The notes under the pieces are model-generated. The model ran no database searches. It saw nothing but the letters and a program-made list of their open reading frames with translations, and had not been told where the DNA came from. Position numbers and translations under genes: made by a program. From CACIAM-69d sp001698445 (GTDB lineage: Bacteria; Cyanobacteriota; Cyanobacteriia; CACIAM-69d), in the NCBI RefSeq assembly GCF_043235035.1, contig NZ_JAZAQF010000088.1, positions 1 through 64,000 on the forward strand: a stretch of 64,000 nucleotides of DNA, given 5' to 3'. Below, in pieces: positions 43,536-52,295 of the stretch. The stretch's first letter is position 1. Each line of letters opens with the position of its first letter.

Positions 43536-45308
43536 GTGGCTCTGCAAGTGCTGTACCAGGCCCAAACAGTCGGGCGTATGACGTTTTCTGATTCTGCATC
43601 TCAGGGCAATCCCTTGCTCAACCAATCGGCCTCGCTGTTTTCACCACGGGTGTTGCTGGTTGAAGACAGCCCGATCGACGTTCGCCTTGTGCAACTCATG
43701 CTGCGGAAGGCGGAGTTTTTGCTGTCGGGAGTTGATCTGGTAGCGGTGGGCACCCTGGCAGAGGCGCTGGTTTGCATTCGACAGCAGCGTTTTGATGTGA
43801 CGTTGCTAGATTTGTCGTTGCCAGATTCGGTGGGGCTGGGGACGCTGCGCCAACTTCAGGCCGCCCAACCCACGATTCCCGTAGTGGTGTTGACGGCAAC
43901 GGGTGACGAGCAGGCGGGGGTTGATGCCCTGCGGTTGGGGGCCCAAGACTATTTAATTAAGGGGGAAATTTCGCCCACGCTGCTGGTGCGATCGATGCGC
44001 TACGCGATCGAGCGGAAACAGGCGGAGTTGCGGCTGGCGGATTCCCAATCATTTTTGATGGATGTGTTGAACCTGTCGCCGGACGCGATCGCGGTGTTAC
44101 AGGTGATGCGTGATGACCGAGATCGGGTGGTGAATTTTCAGTGGCGGTTGGTGAATCCGGCGGCGGAGCGAGCAACGGGCTGTTCGGCGGCGGTGCTGGC
44201 CCAGCGCAGTTTGCTGGCCCATGGCACGGATCCGGGGGCGCGGGCAGCCGTGCCGTTTAGTGCGGAGCCGGTGGTGATGGGCGAGTCGGAGGTGGAGCAG
44301 GCGGCACGGGCCAGCCAAGAGTTATTCACCTGGTTGCTACCGGTGGTGACGGAGGAGGCCAACCAATCGCGCGAGGTGTTCGATCGGCGATTGAACAGTT
44401 GGTTTCGAGTGGATGCCTGCAAGTTGGGTGATGGTGTGCGGCTGATGTGTCGCAACATTACCCAATACAAGGCGATCGAGCGGATGAAGGATGAATTTGT
44501 CTCGATCGTGAGCCACGAGTTACGCACCCCCTTCAGCTCTTTGCAGGGTGCAATTAAGCTTTTGGCCACGGGACGCTGTGATTTGCAATCCATGCAAGGA
44601 CAACAATTAATTGCCGTGGCCCTGCGAAGTGCGGAACGGTTGGGGCAAGCAATTGATGTGGTGTTGCGATTGGCCGATTTAGCATCTACCGAAAGCCTCG
44701 CCAGGCAACGCTGTTGGGTGCAGGATTTGGCCAATCGAGCTTACGAGCGCGTGGTGAGTCGATTACAAGCCCAAAATTTATCTATTACTTATTCAATTCC
44801 CGACGACCTAACCGTTTGGGCTGATCCTGATGCCATTTTAGATTTGTTCGATCGCATTTTAGATAATGCGATCAGGTTTTCATCGCCTGGCTCAGTCTTA
44901 GGATTTGCGGTCACCCTTTCACCACAGGATGTGATTTTTCATATTACTGACCATGGCTGTGGCATTCCCCCCACAGACCTAGAGCAAATCTTTGAACCCT
45001 TCTATCAAGTGGATTCCTCCGACTCCCGATCGCGTGGTGGACTGGGGGTCAGCCTAACCCTTTGTCGTCGAATTGTGGAGCAGCATGGCGGACAAATTTG
45101 GGTTACCAGTGAACTAGGAAAGGGCAGCACTTTCCATATTTCTTTACCTCAAAATTGGAGCGAGCTTCCAGAATCTCAAAATCCAGAAGCGAATCATCTT
45201 GCGCCTGGTTCCCTTGACTGTAATAGTCTGGATCGAAGTAATAACATTGAAGGAATTATCCAAACCACTTACACCATTTCTCAAGAACCAAGGCTATCGT
45301 CTTCCTAA
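43536..45308 (+). CDS. Hybrid REC-PAS-like sensor histidine kinase
   Basis: A 590-residue protein. An N-terminal receiver has LLVEDSPIDVRLVQ, Asp in VTLLDLSLPD and Lys in YLIKGE. A PAS-like segment follows (about 170-310), then HisKA with the phospho-accepting His in VSIVSHELRTPFSSL, and HATPase_c with N-box ILDNAIRF, DHGCGIP, RGGLGVSLTLC. A receiver placed before the kinase means another protein may phosphorylate it. An ATG at 43578 (MTFSDSASQ) is an alternative start to the GTG at 43536. Confidence 0.9.
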   Translation: MALQVLYQAQTVGRMTFSDSASQGNPLLNQSASLFSPRVLLVEDSPIDVRLVQLMLRKAEFLLSGVDLVAVGTLAEALVCIRQQRFDVTLLDLSLPDSVGLGTLRQLQAAQPTIPVVVLTATGDEQAGVDALRLGAQDYLIKGEISPTLLVRSMRYAIERKQAELRLADSQSFLMDVLNLSPDAIAVLQVMRDDRDRVVNFQWRLVNPAAERATGCSAAVLAQRSLLAHGTDPGARAAVPFSAEPVVMGESEVEQAARASQELFTWLLPVVTEEANQSREVFDRRLNSWFRVDACKLGDGVRLMCRNITQYKAIERMKDEFVSIVSHELRTPFSSLQGAIKLLATGRCDLQSMQGQQLIAVALRSAERLGQAIDVVLRLADLASTESLARQRCWVQDLANRAYERVVSRLQAQNLSITYSIPDDLTVWADPDAILDLFDRILDNAIRFSSPGSVLGFAVTLSPQDVIFHITDHGCGIPPTDLEQIFEPFYQVDSSDSRSRGGLGVSLTLCRRIVEQHGGQIWVTSELGKGSTFHISLPQNWSELPESQNPEANHLAPGSLDCNSLDRSNNIEGIIQTTYTISQEPRLSSS

Positions 45309-45383
45309 GAAAAATTTAGGAATTTGATTAGCTATTGATATGATTCTTGGTTAAGCCTTGATTAGTTTTCAGACCATCGCGAA

Positions 45384-45424
45384 TCTTACTGTTGTTGGGT
45401 TTCGTGCCTCAACCCAACCTACTA
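45384..45424. repeat. Half of the GGTTGGGTT-type repeat
   Basis: The sequence ttactgttgttgggtttcgtg, then cctcaacccaacct, matches one arm of the block in the 250-bp MITE. It adjoins the left end of the split repeat at 45427. Confidence 0.65.
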
Positions 45425-45426
45425 GC

Positions 45427-45827
45427 TACTAGCGTGTCTGCCTTAATTCGCTGGGTTAAATTACATGGCTGTTACCATCGTCTGATCGTTAAGCAGCAAG
45501 ATGCTCAAGCCCCTTGTTACCGCGCCTGGCTCCGCAACTTTGACCCAATAGACCTCTTTCACGAATCAGTTAAAAGCCTTCATCCTTGAATCCTTTCCCT
45601 CAAGATGGGCTAATCAACAATCATTTTTGAGGTTGGGTTGAGGTACGAAACCCAACAACAGTAAGGTTCGTAGTGATCGAGTTGGGTTGAGCCTTGCGAA
45701 ACCCAACCTACTAAAGAGCCAGGCGACTGAGCATTTTGTCAGTCAATCGGCAATCTCGAAGAGAGATCTAGGATAAGGATCGTGATTGACGCAAGAGGTC
45801 TAATGCATTAAGTCTGTCGTGCTACTA
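45427..45827. mobile_element. 146-bp-type repeat split by a nested MITE
   Basis: Positions 45427-45550 match, in opposite orientation, the repeat of 25558-25703 up to its acccaaTA. The MITE (45551-45800) follows, then TA and the rest of the repeat, atgcattaagtctgtcgtgctacta, ending 45827. With the insert and one TA removed the host repeat would be about 149 bp. It shows an insertion into an older repeat. Confidence 0.8.
45551..45800 (-). mobile_element. 250-bp MITE, copy A (GACCTCTT ends, TA target)
   Basis: Ends are GACCTCTTTC and GCAAGAGGTC, inverted repeats with one mismatch in 10. TA flanks both sides (45549-45550, 45801-45802), as expected of an IS630/Tc1-like MITE. The centre holds the GGTTGGGTT/AACCCAACC blocks. 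A second copy of exactly the same length, in opposite orientation, is at 48483-48732. A partial copy of one end lies at 45833-45903. No coding capacity. Confidence 0.85.
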
Positions 45828-45832
45828 CCAGA

Positions 45833-45903
45833 TAATCGTTGATCAGCCGATCTTAAGAAAAGAGGTTAAGAATAAGCACTTTTAACTGATTCCTGAAAGA
45901 GGT
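45833..45903 (+). mobile_element. Partial copy of the 250-bp MITE
   Basis: About 71 bp matching the taatcgttgat...gaaagaggt end of the element, only a few bases from the nested full copy. The other end is absent. Confidence 0.7.
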
Positions 45904-45955
45904 TGATTGAATTAAGCGTTCTGTCATTTTTTAGTCTATTTTTATATCAACTCAA

Positions 45956-47134
45956 TCAAGAACTTTGATCAAATTTGTTACTATCATTCAGGAAGTTTTG
46001 CACCAACTTTAGAGCCATCTCCAAGAGTCTTGGGTGATCTGCATCTAACCAATGGATGTTAGGGTCTGCCCGAAACCAAGTTCGCTGTCGTTTTGCAAAT
46101 TGGCGAGTGTGAACAGCAGTTAACTGTTCTGCCTCTGGCCAAGTTATGTCACCATTCATTGCTTGCAACACTTCACGATAGCCCAAGGTTTGAAGTAAGG
46201 GCAAATTCTGGCCATAAAGTTCCACTAACTGATGAACCTCTTCCACAAACCCTTGCTCAAACATCGAGCGAGTGCGCTGTTGAATTCGCTGCCATAGCCG
46301 ATCATTTTCATCTGGGGCTAATTTTTCTTTCCTGTGCTTTTTTGACCGCTGGCGAGAAGAATTTTGAGGATGGGTTTGGGAACAATCGAGTTGCTCGATC
46401 GCCTTCTTTGAATCGTTTAAATCGTTTGAATCGTTAGTTAATCGCGAGTTAGCAATCAGTCCATCCAAACTCTTAGCACCGAGGCAGTCTAGGCCAATTT
46501 GCAAAATTGGATAGGCGGGAATTTTTTCTCCTTGCAGGCTAGAAATTGGCTGACCTGTGGCATAAAAAACTTCCAGTGCTCGGATGGTTCGCACATCATC
46601 ACGCTCATGGATTTGTTGTGCAGAAACAGGATCAAGAGTCAACAAAAGTTGGCGGCGATCGAGGCGAGTCAGTTGCTCCAATTGCGATCGCAAGATTGGC
46701 TGGGGCGGCACTTGAGGAATGCGTAATCCTCGAACCACAGATTTAATATAAAGTCCGGTTCCCCCAACCAATAGGGGAATTGTTTGGCGTTGATGATAAT
46801 GATGAATCAGTTGATTTGCTTGGGTCTGAAACTCAGCAACTGTGAAGACCTCAACCGGGTCGCAAATATCAATTAACTCGTGGGGAACCGCCGCACGATC
46901 GCTCAATGACGGCTTAGCAGTTCCAATATCAAAATTGCGATAAATTTGGCGAGAATCCGCTCCCAGAATAACAGAATTTAAAGACCGACCTAGCTCGATC
47001 GCTAAGGCGGACTTGCCTGAAGCTGTCGGCCCCACAATCACAATCAGCTTAGGCGTAAAGTTCACATCTTCTGAAGTTGAATTCAATGGGCGATCGGGGT
47101 GGCGCTCATCCGCTGCCATGCTGGGTTCCGACAT
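45956..47134 (-). CDS. miaA: tRNA dimethylallyltransferase (MiaA)
   Basis: A 392-residue enzyme from the ATG at 47134 (MSEPSMAADE); a TTG at 47146 would add four residues. VIVGPTASGKSALAIELG is the P-loop, LGADSRQIYRNFDIGTAKP the substrate-binding DSRQ motif, and GGTGLYIKSVVRG follows. It adds dimethylallyl to A37 of tRNAs reading UNN codons. Unusually, a charged insert of about 50 residues (NDLNDSKKAIEQ to SRQRSKKHRKEK) lies in the middle, partly coded by a 9-bp tandem repeat at about 46410-46440. The core catalytic residues are unaffected. Confidence 0.92.
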   Translation of the reverse strand: MSEPSMAADERHPDRPLNSTSEDVNFTPKLIVIVGPTASGKSALAIELGRSLNSVILGADSRQIYRNFDIGTAKPSLSDRAAVPHELIDICDPVEVFTVAEFQTQANQLIHHYHQRQTIPLLVGGTGLYIKSVVRGLRIPQVPPQPILRSQLEQLTRLDRRQLLLTLDPVSAQQIHERDDVRTIRALEVFYATGQPISSLQGEKIPAYPILQIGLDCLGAKSLDGLIANSRLTNDSNDLNDSKKAIEQLDCSQTHPQNSSRQRSKKHRKEKLAPDENDRLWQRIQQRTRSMFEQGFVEEVHQLVELYGQNLPLLQTLGYREVLQAMNGDITWPEAEQLTAVHTRQFAKRQRTWFRADPNIHWLDADHPRLLEMALKLVQNFLNDSNKFDQSS

Positions 47135-47305
47135 TTGTGTCGCCAATTCAAATTTCTAATCAATAGGGTTTCAAGATTATAGGTAATTTTGGATCAAAGC
47201 TTTTAAACAAATTGATTTAGTGCAATTCATCATTCAATGAAATAGATTAGTCGATCGAAGCAATTCTACTCAGTGGCGATCAATTGCACGTTCATGGGCA
47301 TTGGA

Positions 47306-48187
47306 CTAATTACCGCCTGGAGAAACCAAAATCGGTGAATTGCCATTGGTAATGATCACCTTTGTATTTTTGGATTCTGCTAGACTTTGCATAGCTTCAA
47401 TTTGCTTCAATTGAATGACCTGATTGGTCAAGCCCTGAGCAACCGTTCGATTGTAGTTGGCGATCGCCTGGGCCTCAATTTGTTTTCGTTCAGCCTCCTG
47501 ACGAGTTTTTGACAACACAAATTCCATTTGTTTGCTTTCTTGTTCGATTTTCAGTTTTTGTTGAATTGCTGCTTGGACAGTTTCCGGCAGTTTCACTTCT
47601 CGCAACAGAGCTGCTTCTACCATAAATCCCAAAGGCTCCAGTTGTTGTGCCAATTGTCGGCGCATTTCTTCAGCAATCACTGTGCGCTTGGTTGAATAAA
47701 TAGACTCGGCTGGATGTAATGCAGTAATTGAGCGAACGACTGCTCGAAATCGAGATACGACAATTTCTGATTCATTTGTGCCAATGGTTCGATAAACCTG
47801 GGACACTTTTCGCGGATCAATGCGATATTGCAAGCTGACGTTTAAATCAAAAATTAAACCTTCTTGGGATGTTGCTTCAATACCTTCCTGAATATTCTTC
47901 AACCGTGTTGAAAACACTACCACTCGCGAAAAAGGTGTGTTGAAATGCAACCCGGGTAGCAATGGTCTTTCTTCCACATTGCCTAAGGAATCACGCACAC
48001 CAACACTTCCCGTCGGTACATTCGCAACGAAACGACTAATGACATAGAGCGCCACAAAAACCGCCACAAAGCCACCGCCGCCCCGCACGGCCCATCGAAT
48101 AGGCAATGGTGCAGGTAAATCATCACTTTTCAAGGCGGCAAAGGCTGCGCCACCGCCAATCAATAGCATTAGAAAAAACGTAAACAT
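47306..48187 (-). CDS. Prohibitin / SPFH-family protein
   Basis: A 293-residue protein. An N-terminal membrane region with two hydrophobic segments (MFTFFLMLLIGGGAAFAAL and GGGGFVAVFVALYVI) is followed by the SPFH domain (VRDSLGNVEERPLLPGLHF) and a coiled-coil region (RQEAERKQIEAQAIANYNRT). Prohibitins form ring-like membrane scaffolds. The gene lies next to miaA, on the same strand with a 159-bp gap, and both sit between the inverted MITE copies. Confidence 0.88.
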   Translation of the reverse strand: MFTFFLMLLIGGGAAFAALKSDDLPAPLPIRWAVRGGGGFVAVFVALYVISRFVANVPTGSVGVRDSLGNVEERPLLPGLHFNTPFSRVVVFSTRLKNIQEGIEATSQEGLIFDLNVSLQYRIDPRKVSQVYRTIGTNESEIVVSRFRAVVRSITALHPAESIYSTKRTVIAEEMRRQLAQQLEPLGFMVEAALLREVKLPETVQAAIQQKLKIEQESKQMEFVLSKTRQEAERKQIEAQAIANYNRTVAQGLTNQVIQLKQIEAMQSLAESKNTKVIITNGNSPILVSPGGN

Positions 48188-48482
48188 AAACTCACCTAAA
48201 GTGCTAGTACTATCATTGAATATTAAAGTTTAGGCTTGCTCAACAGCCTAAGCGATCAAATTTTAATCTGTGATCAAATCGCCTCACAAGCAACATTATA
48301 GACAGCAATTTATGAGTTTTGGAGATGAGCAACTTATTTTACGAAAAAGTAAAAACATGCAAAATTTATTTAAAATCTGATTTTGAAATTGCTTTAACTA
48401 ACAATGTAAACACTCAATCAACCGTCACAAGAAATACTCAATTATTCAAAATTTGTTTTAGATTAGCAGGATTCATTCAAAA

Positions 48483-48732
48483 GACCTCTTGCATCAATCA
48501 CAATCCTTATCCTAAATCTCTCTCCGAGATTGCTAATTGACTGACAACATTTTCAATCGCCTGGTTCTTCGGTGGGTTGGGTCGCGCAAAGCTCAACCCA
48601 ACTCGATCATCACGAACCTCACTGTTGTTGGGTTTCGTACCTCAACTCAACCTACAAGCTAATCGTTGATTAGCCCATCTTGAGGGAAGGGGTTCAAGGA
48701 TGAAAGCTTTTAACTGATTCATAAAAGAGGTC
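48483..48732 (+). mobile_element. 250-bp MITE, copy B (GACCTCTT ends)
   Basis: Exactly 250 bp between GACCTCTTGC and the complement at 48732. It matches copy A (reversed) along its whole length, with most positions the same. The right flank is TA; the left is AA, so one flank may have mutated. It faces copy A across miaA and the prohibitin gene (about 2.7 kb apart). The stretch 48188-48879 has no gene; a plus-strand frame here is interrupted by the MITE and is not supported. Confidence 0.82.
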
Positions 48733-48879
48733 TAAAGTCAATTATAGAAACGAAAGAGTGAAATTTTTTACTTTCATTCGTTGATGAAGATAGAAAAACA
48801 TTAATGCTTGATTTTTAAAAATGCTTTTAATCTTTAGTTTGAATTTTAAATTTTTTAAAAAAATTTTAAACAACTAATT

Positions 48880-50208
48880 TTAAAAAACAAAATCCAAAGA
48901 TTGTACACGCCAAGCCGGTTGCCCTTTTCCCTTTGTTGAATAAGTTAGCCAGATGCCTTTCAGGAATTCGCGAAAGTAGAAACGCCGTTCGGCTTCGGAT
49001 AAACCTTGCCAAAATTCTGGAATTGAAACCGATCGAGAAATCATCGATAAGCTGGCAGGAGGCAGTTGCGAAAGCCGATCTTGTAAAGTTCCCATTTCGA
49101 TTCGAATTTGATAGGAACGAACTTGCAATATATTTTCATCCAAAATTCCATTTTCTTTAAGCTGAATGAGCTGAGTTAGGCGCTCTTCCTGAGCTTGAAG
49201 TTGTTGTTGAATTTGAGATTTTAATTGCTCAATATTCGGTAACTGTGCCTGACTCACTCGTTGTGGCAATTCTCGACAAATACGTTGAATTGTTTTCTTC
49301 AAGATCTGGTTATAGTCCGCCAGGGGGCATCGATCGGGAGCTGATTGTCCTTTTCCACAGGGATTGGGGCGCAAGTAAAGATAATTGGGAGTTTTGGATC
49401 CCCGCGATCGAGTGGAAGTTACGGCTAATTTTGCTTGGCATTGGGCACAGCTCACCAACCCCGCCAAGGAACGTGCAGCGCTAGCCGTTTTGGGAGCCAG
49501 GGTCTGATTACGTCGCAAGAGTCGATCAACCTGGGCTGCTTCTTCGCGAGATACCAGTGGGGGGTGCGTATTCAAAATTACATCGCCATTCTTATAGGCT
49601 AAATCACCTCGATAAGCAGGATTAGTCAGCCAATTACGACCCGTCGAAATTGAAATTTTTTTCTGATGTTTTTGGTTAATAAATCGCACCGCTCCTCGCA
49701 AGGAACCATAGAGCAAAAAGTTTTCAAAAAAGTCTTTCACGATACTGGCCGCAGCGCGATCAATCACATACCGATCCTTGCCCCGTCGATAGCCAAAGGG
49801 AGCACGCCCCGGCGGTGGCAAGGCTGCTAACCGATTACGGGCGTGGCCTTTTTGAATGGCATGTCGGTGCTGGTCTTGGTTCAGTTCCTGAAGCCATTGC
49901 AATTGTTGAATCCAGTTAGGATCGGTTCCCTTGGGGAGGCCACCCTGCATCACTCGCAGTATCACCCTAGCGTTTTCTAACTGATTCAAAACATTGAGAA
50001 TGGACTCGATCGAGTCGCCCAAGTCGCGAATTTGTCGAATGAGAAGTGTGTGAATTGCTCCCTGCTTCACCAACTGCATGAGTTGCCCCAATGCTTGCCG
50101 ATCGCCCAAATCCACATATAGGTTTTGCACATCAACTTCCCAATCGATTGGCTCTGTGACCAATTCCAAAATTGGGTCATGATAAATATAGGCAACCGTT
50201 TGATTCAT
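48880..50208 (-). CDS. Serine-recombinase-like protein with degenerate catalytic domain
   Basis: A 442-residue protein. The C-terminal two-thirds have the large-serine-recombinase layout: a recombinase domain (about 130-230; PFGYRRGKDRYVID, SLRGAVRFIN) and a zinc-ribbon (GLVSCAQCQAKL then GKGQSAPDRC), then a coiled coil. The N-terminal catalytic domain is altered. Where active enzymes have YxRVSxxxQ with the nucleophilic Ser, it reads VAYIYHDPILE; the later RQIRDLGDSIESI still resembles DRLGRS. So strand cleavage is unlikely unless by another residue. No phage or attachment genes flank it. ATG start is within a 14-bp repeat (50205-50262). Confidence 0.8.
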   Translation of the reverse strand: MNQTVAYIYHDPILELVTEPIDWEVDVQNLYVDLGDRQALGQLMQLVKQGAIHTLLIRQIRDLGDSIESILNVLNQLENARVILRVMQGGLPKGTDPNWIQQLQWLQELNQDQHRHAIQKGHARNRLAALPPPGRAPFGYRRGKDRYVIDRAAASIVKDFFENFLLYGSLRGAVRFINQKHQKKISISTGRNWLTNPAYRGDLAYKNGDVILNTHPPLVSREEAAQVDRLLRRNQTLAPKTASAARSLAGLVSCAQCQAKLAVTSTRSRGSKTPNYLYLRPNPCGKGQSAPDRCPLADYNQILKKTIQRICRELPQRVSQAQLPNIEQLKSQIQQQLQAQEERLTQLIQLKENGILDENILQVRSYQIRIEMGTLQDRLSQLPPASLSMISRSVSIPEFWQGLSEAERRFYFREFLKGIWLTYSTKGKGQPAWRVQSLDFVF

Positions 50209-50262
50209 TGCATCTGGCTCATTGCATCTGGCTCATTGCGCCTGGTTTCATTGCGCCTGCGT
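50205..50262 (-). repeat. 14-bp tandem repeat carrying the recombinase start codon
   Basis: Units of tcattgcatctggc and tcattgcgcctggt on the plus strand, about four in number. On the minus strand each unit has a caATGa, so several ATGs precede the one used (50208). This could give alternative translation starts or slippage in the leader. Confidence 0.75.
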
Positions 50263-50297
50263 TGCCGCGTTTGCGTCATTGAGCATTCATCAACGGC

Positions 50298-50816
50298 TCA
50301 ATCAGTCACTTTTTCAGGAGCTTCATGATTAGGTTCAAGGTTTGGTGGGGAGGACAATGAACCCAAGAAATTCAAATCTGCATGGGACTCAGACTGAAGC
50401 AATTGAGCTTGATCTTGCATCTTTTTGAAAATATTGAAAAATCCATTAGCCCGCGAAGGAGTCAGGCTAGCGTTGAGCTTTGTTTGTTGAATGAAATCCG
50501 GTTTTAAAGCAGTGATCACGGCCGGTGTTAGACCGTTCAACCCTTCAACTAGAAATGCCACTAAACCTTTCACTAGTTGTGAATCAGAATCACCCCGATA
50601 CCAAACTTTGCCATCGGTTAGTGCTGCGGCCACATATACCTGAGAAGTGCAGCCATGAACCTTATTTTCAGGGCTACGATCCACTTCATCCAGCTCAGGA
50701 AGCCGCTTTGAAAACCAAATGAGTTGCTCGTAACCTTGCTTAGGGTTGGTGACTCGGGAAAATCGCTGAACTAATTTAGCCAAGGATTCCGGTAGGGCAG
50801 AGGTAGGAACAGTCAT
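50298..50816 (-). CDS. sufE: SufE-family sulfur-acceptor protein
   Basis: A 172-residue protein. The conserved cysteine, Cys56, is in KVHGCTSQVYV, which accepts persulfide from the cysteine desulfurase SufS for Fe-S cluster assembly. The body is about 140 residues, then a Ser/Pro/Glu-rich tail of about 30 residues ends APEKVTD. The rest of the suf genes is not in the window. Confidence 0.9.
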   Translation of the reverse strand: MTVPTSALPESLAKLVQRFSRVTNPKQGYEQLIWFSKRLPELDEVDRSPENKVHGCTSQVYVAAALTDGKVWYRGDSDSQLVKGLVAFLVEGLNGLTPAVITALKPDFIQQTKLNASLTPSRANGFFNIFKKMQDQAQLLQSESHADLNFLGSLSSPPNLEPNHEAPEKVTD

Positions 50817-50917
50817 GGGCAGAAGCGTGAATTGAATGAGTTTTTTCTGAAAAACTATGCTTAGTTTACCATTTTATTGAAATGACTCTGGTGCTAGTTC
50901 TCGGATTGAATTTTTCA

Positions 50918-52009
50918 CTAGCGATTAAACATTGGCCACTGCGCGATCGGGTCCGTAGACCGCACCAAATGCATTCCCGCTGAAGCAAAGTCCTGGAAGG
51001 TTCGATCAGCCAATTCCGTGAAGTCAATCACCCCAGGAACCACCACGGGCGACATGCAATCCTCGAGTAAATAGACTCGATCGACAAATTCCGGTTTTTG
51101 TGTTTGAATCTCTCGCAGAAAATCAGCCACTGTCCAAGCCACACAGTGGCTCTTTGCTTGCCCAGCAATAATCACTACATCAAATTCAAAAAGATGCTGA
51201 ATCAGAGCCTGATTCTTTTGGGCGATCGGTTGTTGATGTTCATCACTGAGAACTTCGGGGCTGAGAATGGAATAATTTTCCGTTAAGGGATGGCTACCCT
51301 TCAGCTCAAATCGTGTTGGAATTTGCCGCCCAATGGCATGGGTAAAACAGGCAGCTTCAACGGCCGAAACCAATGCATGGCCAATACCGCCCAGCATGGA
51401 GTGATAGGGCCAAATGGTCAGAGGATATTTACCTAAATCTTCTAGGGTTTTGGTGTAGTGGGCGGCATAGGTGGTCAAGTTGCCATGCATCTTCGCGGCT
51501 TCTGGAGAGCGATCAAGCAATGCGCTTTGGCCAATGGCGTTAGGCAGAAGCTGGAAACTGGCTTGCAATTGGGGATTGGGTCGCCAACGGCCAGTCTTGA
51601 CCGCTTCCCAGTCAATATTAGTCAGGGGTTCGGGATGGTTCCCTTCGGCATCTACCCAAAAGATTGGATGAAAAATCTGAGCAACCCCATGGGTATCCAA
51701 CGTGGGGATGAGTTCCGTGAGTAAATTCAAATTTCGGTAAACAAATTTACATAAACGAATATTATCTTCGACTGCACCTTGCCCCGATCGCCCGCCCACA
51801 AACAACTCAAAATCAGGAACGCAGAACGTATTTTGCACATCAATCATTAACAGAGCAATTCGTTGCGAATCTTCCTGTGCCGGTGTAATTTGGTGTGCCT
51901 TGGCCCATTGTTGAGCCTCGGTGGCCAGTTGGGCATAGGGCACACGCCAAACTTCGCCAACGCGATCGCCCTCAAACCAGTCAGGAATCGGTAATGATAA
52001 GGACATCAA
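50918..52009 (-). CDS. Isochorismatase-family cysteine hydrolase
   Basis: A 363-residue protein. Asp57 in LLMIDVQNTFC and the nucleophile Cys289 in KSHCVAWTVADFL match isochorismatase/nicotinamidase-type hydrolases, with a Lys between them expected in the fold. It is longer than nicotinamidases (about 200 residues) owing to N-terminal and central additions. Nicotinamidase activity would connect to pncB in this window, but the substrate is not clear. Divergent from the GUN4-like gene. Confidence 0.82.
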   Translation of the reverse strand: MMSLSLPIPDWFEGDRVGEVWRVPYAQLATEAQQWAKAHQITPAQEDSQRIALLMIDVQNTFCVPDFELFVGGRSGQGAVEDNIRLCKFVYRNLNLLTELIPTLDTHGVAQIFHPIFWVDAEGNHPEPLTNIDWEAVKTGRWRPNPQLQASFQLLPNAIGQSALLDRSPEAAKMHGNLTTYAAHYTKTLEDLGKYPLTIWPYHSMLGGIGHALVSAVEAACFTHAIGRQIPTRFELKGSHPLTENYSILSPEVLSDEHQQPIAQKNQALIQHLFEFDVVIIAGQAKSHCVAWTVADFLREIQTQKPEFVDRVYLLEDCMSPVVVPGVIDFTELADRTFQDFASAGMHLVRSTDPIAQWPMFNR

Positions 52010-52295
52010 GCAATTTTCTCCAATGTGAAAAGTCTGTATTCAAATGGTTCAAAAATGAATGCCAGATTATTCGGATAGTCTGATTTTTCCTCAGAATAAA
52101 TCAATAGAAGGGATTGGTTGCTTAGCCTCAGCAGCGATCGCTCAAGGCTCTCTCGCAGACGAGCTTCTTATGTTGTTAAACAGCCCCCAGCATCATTCAC
52201 TCGTGTCAGCTTACCCAAGTCCAGCGGCCACTACACTAACAACCGCTGAGGCAGCCAATTGTCCTAGCGCGATGGAGGGGCAACCGGGAACAGTC

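Noticed and set aside
48319..48540. 73-residue plus-strand frame
   Set aside because: Its second half runs into the 250-bp MITE, so it is an accident of the insertion.
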